A stretch of DNA of 8,356 nucleotides from Halovivax sp. (lineage in GTDB: Archaea; Halobacteriota; Halobacteria; Halobacteriales; Natrialbaceae), in contig SLIS01000336.1 of the NCBI GenBank assembly GCA_007135505.1, positions 1 to 8,356 of the forward strand, written 5' to 3'. Position numbers and translations under genes: made by a program. Shown here in pieces: positions 6,192-8,356 of this stretch (within the stretch, counting starts at the first letter, position 1; every line of letters begins with the position of its first letter). Below the pieces are notes generated by a model. The model had not been told where the DNA came from. It was given only the letters and a program-made list of their open reading frames with translations, and searched no databases.

Positions 6192-7211
6192 GTGAATCGC
6201 GCAACTGGCACGCTCCTCGCACTCGTCGCCGTGTTCGGGGTTCTCTCGTTGCTGCTGGTCCTGCCGTTCATCCAGTACGTCCTGTTCGCCGTCTTGCTCG
6301 CGTACGTCCTCGTCCCGCTGCAAGGGCCGCTGGAGCGACGGACCGGACCGACCATCGCGGCCGGCGCACTCGTCGCCCTGGCCGTGGCGCTGTTCGTCGT
6401 TCCGCTCGCCGTCATCACTGCCATGATCGCCGAGGACGCCGTCCAGCTCGCCCAGGACGTCGACGCGGAGACGCTCCAGATCGGCGACATCGAATCGACG
6501 ATCGCGGAGCAAACCGGCTACGAGATCGACCTCGCCGAGCAGGCCGCCGGCCTCAGCGAGGAGGTGGGTACCTTCCTGGTCGAGCAGACGACGGCCTACT
6601 TCGCGATGGCGACGCACGCCCTGGTCGGACTCGGTCTCGCACTCTTCTTGCTCTACTACCTCCTCAAGGATGGCGACGCGATGGTCGACTGGCTCCGCGA
6701 ACACACGCCGTTGCCCGGGGAGTTCCAGGACGAACTGTTCGCCGAGATTGACGACGTGATGCGGGCCGTCCTGATCGGACACGTCCTCATCGCGTTCATC
6801 GAGGGGCTGATCGCCGGGCTCGGGCTCTTCGCGACCGGCATCCCCAACGCCGCGTTCTGGACCGTGATCATGATGATCCTCGCGCTCGTGCCGCTGGTCG
6901 GCGCGTTCCTCGTCTGGGGGCCGGCTGTCGGCTACCTGTTGCTCACGGGCGAACCCGTCCTCGCCGTGGCCCTGTTCGTCTACAGCGCGATCGTGGTCGG
7001 CGTCTCCGACGATTATCTCAGACCGATCGTCGTCGACCGGTACGCCGAGATCAACCCCGCGGTCATCATTCTGGGCGTCCTCGGCGGCATCTACGCCTTC
7101 GGCATCATGGGGCTCTTCTTCGGTCCGGTGGTCCTCGGGGCGCTGATCGCGACCGTCTCCGTCCTCGACGACTACTGGGAGCGCCAGGCCGATCCCGAGG
7201 CGTCGGTCTGA
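6192..7211 (+). CDS. AI-2E family (PerM/YdiK-like) membrane protein
   Basis: This is a 339-residue integral membrane protein of the AI-2E transporter (UPF0118) family. Members are described as exporters or antiporters of small molecules or ions. The name comes from the proposed autoinducer-2 role of one bacterial member and should not be taken as the substrate here. Hydrophobic segments are at about 7-25, 27-43, 54-79, 142-159, 190-215, 219-250, 256-271 and 289-325. A soluble acidic loop at about 80-140 sits between the third and fourth segments. The family signature DDYLRPIVV (273-281), followed by INPAVIILGVLGGIYAFGIMGLFFGPV, is well conserved. Length and topology fit the family. GTG 6192 is the start because a TATA-like box sits 26-31 nt upstream and a hydrophobic segment begins at once. 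The C-terminus is a short acidic tail (ERQADPEASV). It is followed after 179 nt by the tRNA methylthiotransferase gene on the same strand. Confidence 0.88.
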   Translation: MNRATGTLLALVAVFGVLSLLLVLPFIQYVLFAVLLAYVLVPLQGPLERRTGPTIAAGALVALAVALFVVPLAVITAMIAEDAVQLAQDVDAETLQIGDIESTIAEQTGYEIDLAEQAAGLSEEVGTFLVEQTTAYFAMATHALVGLGLALFLLYYLLKDGDAMVDWLREHTPLPGEFQDELFAEIDDVMRAVLIGHVLIAFIEGLIAGLGLFATGIPNAAFWTVIMMILALVPLVGAFLVWGPAVGYLLLTGEPVLAVALFVYSAIVVGVSDDYLRPIVVDRYAEINPAVIILGVLGGIYAFGIMGLFFGPVVLGALIATVSVLDDYWERQADPEASV

Positions 7212-7350
7212 GCGGGAGAAACCGACTGCTAGCTGGGACGTATCGACCCGTGACCGGATATCGCTTCGATCAGTCGATGAGGCGGGGATCGAGCGGCGGC
7301 CCGGCGATCGAACGCCGTCGAACTGCCGACTGCGGCCCCATCGTCGAATC

Positions 7351-7370
7351 CGTCGGGCTTTTGCCCGGCG
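7351..7370 (+). promoter_or_regulatory. Inverted repeat enclosing the TATA-like tract before the methylthiotransferase gene
   Basis: The arms CGTCGGGC (7351-7358) and GCCCGGCG (7363-7370) pair at 7 of 8 positions, and the eighth would be a G-U pair in RNA. They enclose TTTT (7359-7362), which lies 29-32 nt before ATG 7391, in TATA-box position for a leaderless transcript. It may be a promoter with an operator-like dyad, or a hairpin at the 3' end of the AI-2E-family transcript. A T-tract in the loop does not fit a classical terminator. The rest of the 7212-7390 gap shows no gene. It is open in frame with the downstream gene from a GTG at 7250, but that 47-codon extension looks non-coding. Confidence 0.45.
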
Positions 7371-7390
7371 AGCGCGCAGGTATCGACGAG

Positions 7391-8356
7391 ATGGCCCGCT
7401 ATCACATCGAGACGTACGGGTGTACGTCGAATCGCGGGGAGAGCCGCCAGATCGAGCGGCGTCTCCGCGACGCGGGCCACCACCGTGTCGACGGCGTGGA
7501 CGAGGCGGACGTCGCCATCCTGAACACCTGCACGGTCGTCGAGAAGACCGAGCGAAACATGCTAGCTCGCGCCGCGGAGCTGGCCGACGAGACCGCCGAC
7601 CTCTACGTCACGGGCTGCATGGCCCTCGCCCAGGGCGAGGAATTCGTGAACGCGGACGTCGACGCCGAGATCCTCCACTGGGACGAGGTACCCGAGGCGG
7701 TCACGAACGGCGAGTGCCCGACGACCACGCCCGACGCCCAGCCCGTCCTCGACGGGGTAGTCGGCATCCTGCCGATCGCCCGCGGCTGCATGTCAGACTG
7801 TTCGTACTGCATCACCAAGTTCGCGACCGGCAAGATCGACTCCCCGCCGATCGAGGAGAACGTCGAGAAGGCCCGCGCGCTCGTCCACGCTGGCGCGAAG
7901 GAACTGCGAATTACCGGCCAGGACACGGGCGTCTACGGCTGGGAACAGGGCGAGCGCACGCTCCCGGAGTTACTCGACCGGATCTGTGCGATCGAGGGCG
8001 ACTTCCGGGTTCGCGTCGGGATGGCCAATCCCAAGGGGGTCCACGGTATTCGCGAGGAACTCGCCGCGGTCTTCGCGGCGAACGACGAACTCTACGACTT
8101 CCTGCACGCGCCGGTCCAGTCGGGCAGCGACGATGTCCTCGGCGACATGCGCCGCCAGCACCAGGTCGCGGAGTACGTCGAGGTCGTCGAGACGTTCGAC
8201 GACGCCCTCGAGTACTGGACCCTCTCGACCGACTTCATCGTCGGGTTCCCCACGGAGACCGACCACGACCACGCCCAGTCGATGGCGCTGTTGCGAGAGA
8301 CCCGACCGGAGAAGATCAACGTCACCCGCTTCTCGAAGCGACCCGGCACCGACGCC
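7391..8356 (+). CDS. Archaeal MiaB-like tRNA methylthiotransferase (radical SAM), 3' end outside window
   Basis: The first 322 residues are present and the frame is open to the window edge. This is a radical-SAM methylthiotransferase of the MiaB/MtaB (CDKAL1-like) group. These enzymes convert t6A to ms2t6A at tRNA position 37, next to the anticodon. The N-terminal UPF0004 domain carries Cys11 (ETYGCTSNRGES), Cys46 (LNTCTV) and Cys76 (VTGCMA) for the auxiliary [4Fe-4S] cluster. The radical-SAM motif RGCMSDCSYC places Cys133, Cys137 and Cys140 as CxxxCxxC. Further conserved blocks are ELRITGQDTGVYG (171-183), FLHAPVQSGSDDVL (237-250) and STDFIVGFPTET (279-290). Roughly the last 100 residues, including the expected TRAM RNA-binding domain, are missing. 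ATG 7391 gives the standard family N-terminus (MARYHIETYGC), with a TATA-like tract about 30 nt upstream. The in-frame GTG at 7250 is less likely. No catalytic residue in the visible part is missing. Confidence 0.94.
   Translation, partial: MARYHIETYGCTSNRGESRQIERRLRDAGHHRVDGVDEADVAILNTCTVVEKTERNMLARAAELADETADLYVTGCMALAQGEEFVNADVDAEILHWDEVPEAVTNGECPTTTPDAQPVLDGVVGILPIARGCMSDCSYCITKFATGKIDSPPIEENVEKARALVHAGAKELRITGQDTGVYGWEQGERTLPELLDRICAIEGDFRVRVGMANPKGVHGIREELAAVFAANDELYDFLHAPVQSGSDDVLGDMRRQHQVAEYVEVVETFDDALEYWTLSTDFIVGFPTETDHDHAQSMALLRETRPEKINVTRFSKRPGTDA

Noticed and set aside
5454..6782. A 442-codon minus-strand open frame across the DUF547 gene, the divergent promoter and the 5' part of the membrane-protein gene
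   Set aside because: It runs through two genes with clear family similarity in other frames and across a promoter region. Its translation is low-complexity Arg/Glu/Asp-rich.
7212..7350. Search for a tRNA or small RNA gene in the gap after the membrane-protein gene
   Set aside because: A GTCGAATCC-like string is present, but no matching acceptor, D or anticodon arms could be drawn.
7250..7390. A 47-codon in-frame extension of the methylthiotransferase from GTG 7250
   Set aside because: Family members start at the ETYGC region as given by ATG 7391. The extension has no similarity, and the putative TATA tract and palindrome lie inside it.

Overview
The window is typical haloarchaeal chromosome. 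It is GC-rich, and its proteins are strongly acidic (Asp/Glu-rich and Lys-poor). Gene starts tend to be leaderless, with an AT-rich TATA-like box about 25-32 nt upstream. The largest gene carries the Bat/HTH_10 regulator architecture characteristic of halophilic archaea. Seven protein-coding genes are supported, two of them cut by the window edges. I see no rRNA, tRNA, CRISPR array, insertion sequence or integrase. No stretch over 300 nt lacks a gene.

Layout: (1) the last 51 codons of an unrecognised + strand gene (1-156). (2) A 984-residue + strand sensor-regulator (205-3159): winged helix, four PAS domains, GAF, Bat domain and C-terminal HTH_10. (3) Three consecutive minus-strand genes (3221-6043): a DUF3179 protein, a two-zinc-knuckle protein related to HNH nucleases, and a DUF547 protein. 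They are separated by about 150-170 nt gaps that contain candidate promoters and small repeats, so they look like separate transcription units rather than a tight operon. (4) A divergent promoter region (6044-6191). (5) A + strand AI-2E-family (PerM-like) membrane protein (6192-7211). (6) A 179-nt gap with an inverted repeat around the putative TATA box. (7) The first 322 codons of an archaeal MiaB-like tRNA methylthiotransferase (7391 to the window end).

The genes do not form an obvious single pathway. The regulator is probably a cytosolic, ligand- or redox-responsive transcription factor with unknown targets. The methylthiotransferase is housekeeping tRNA modification. The most notable points are at the level of individual genes. 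The HNH-like protein appears to have lost the nuclease histidines while keeping its zinc-binding cysteines. The DUF547 protein has Ser and Ala where I recall the family's signature cysteines. A 32-bp-period imperfect tandem repeat covers the 3' end of the HNH-like gene, and a near-perfect palindrome surrounds the TATA-like tract of the methylthiotransferase gene. I found no convincing undescribed multi-gene system.
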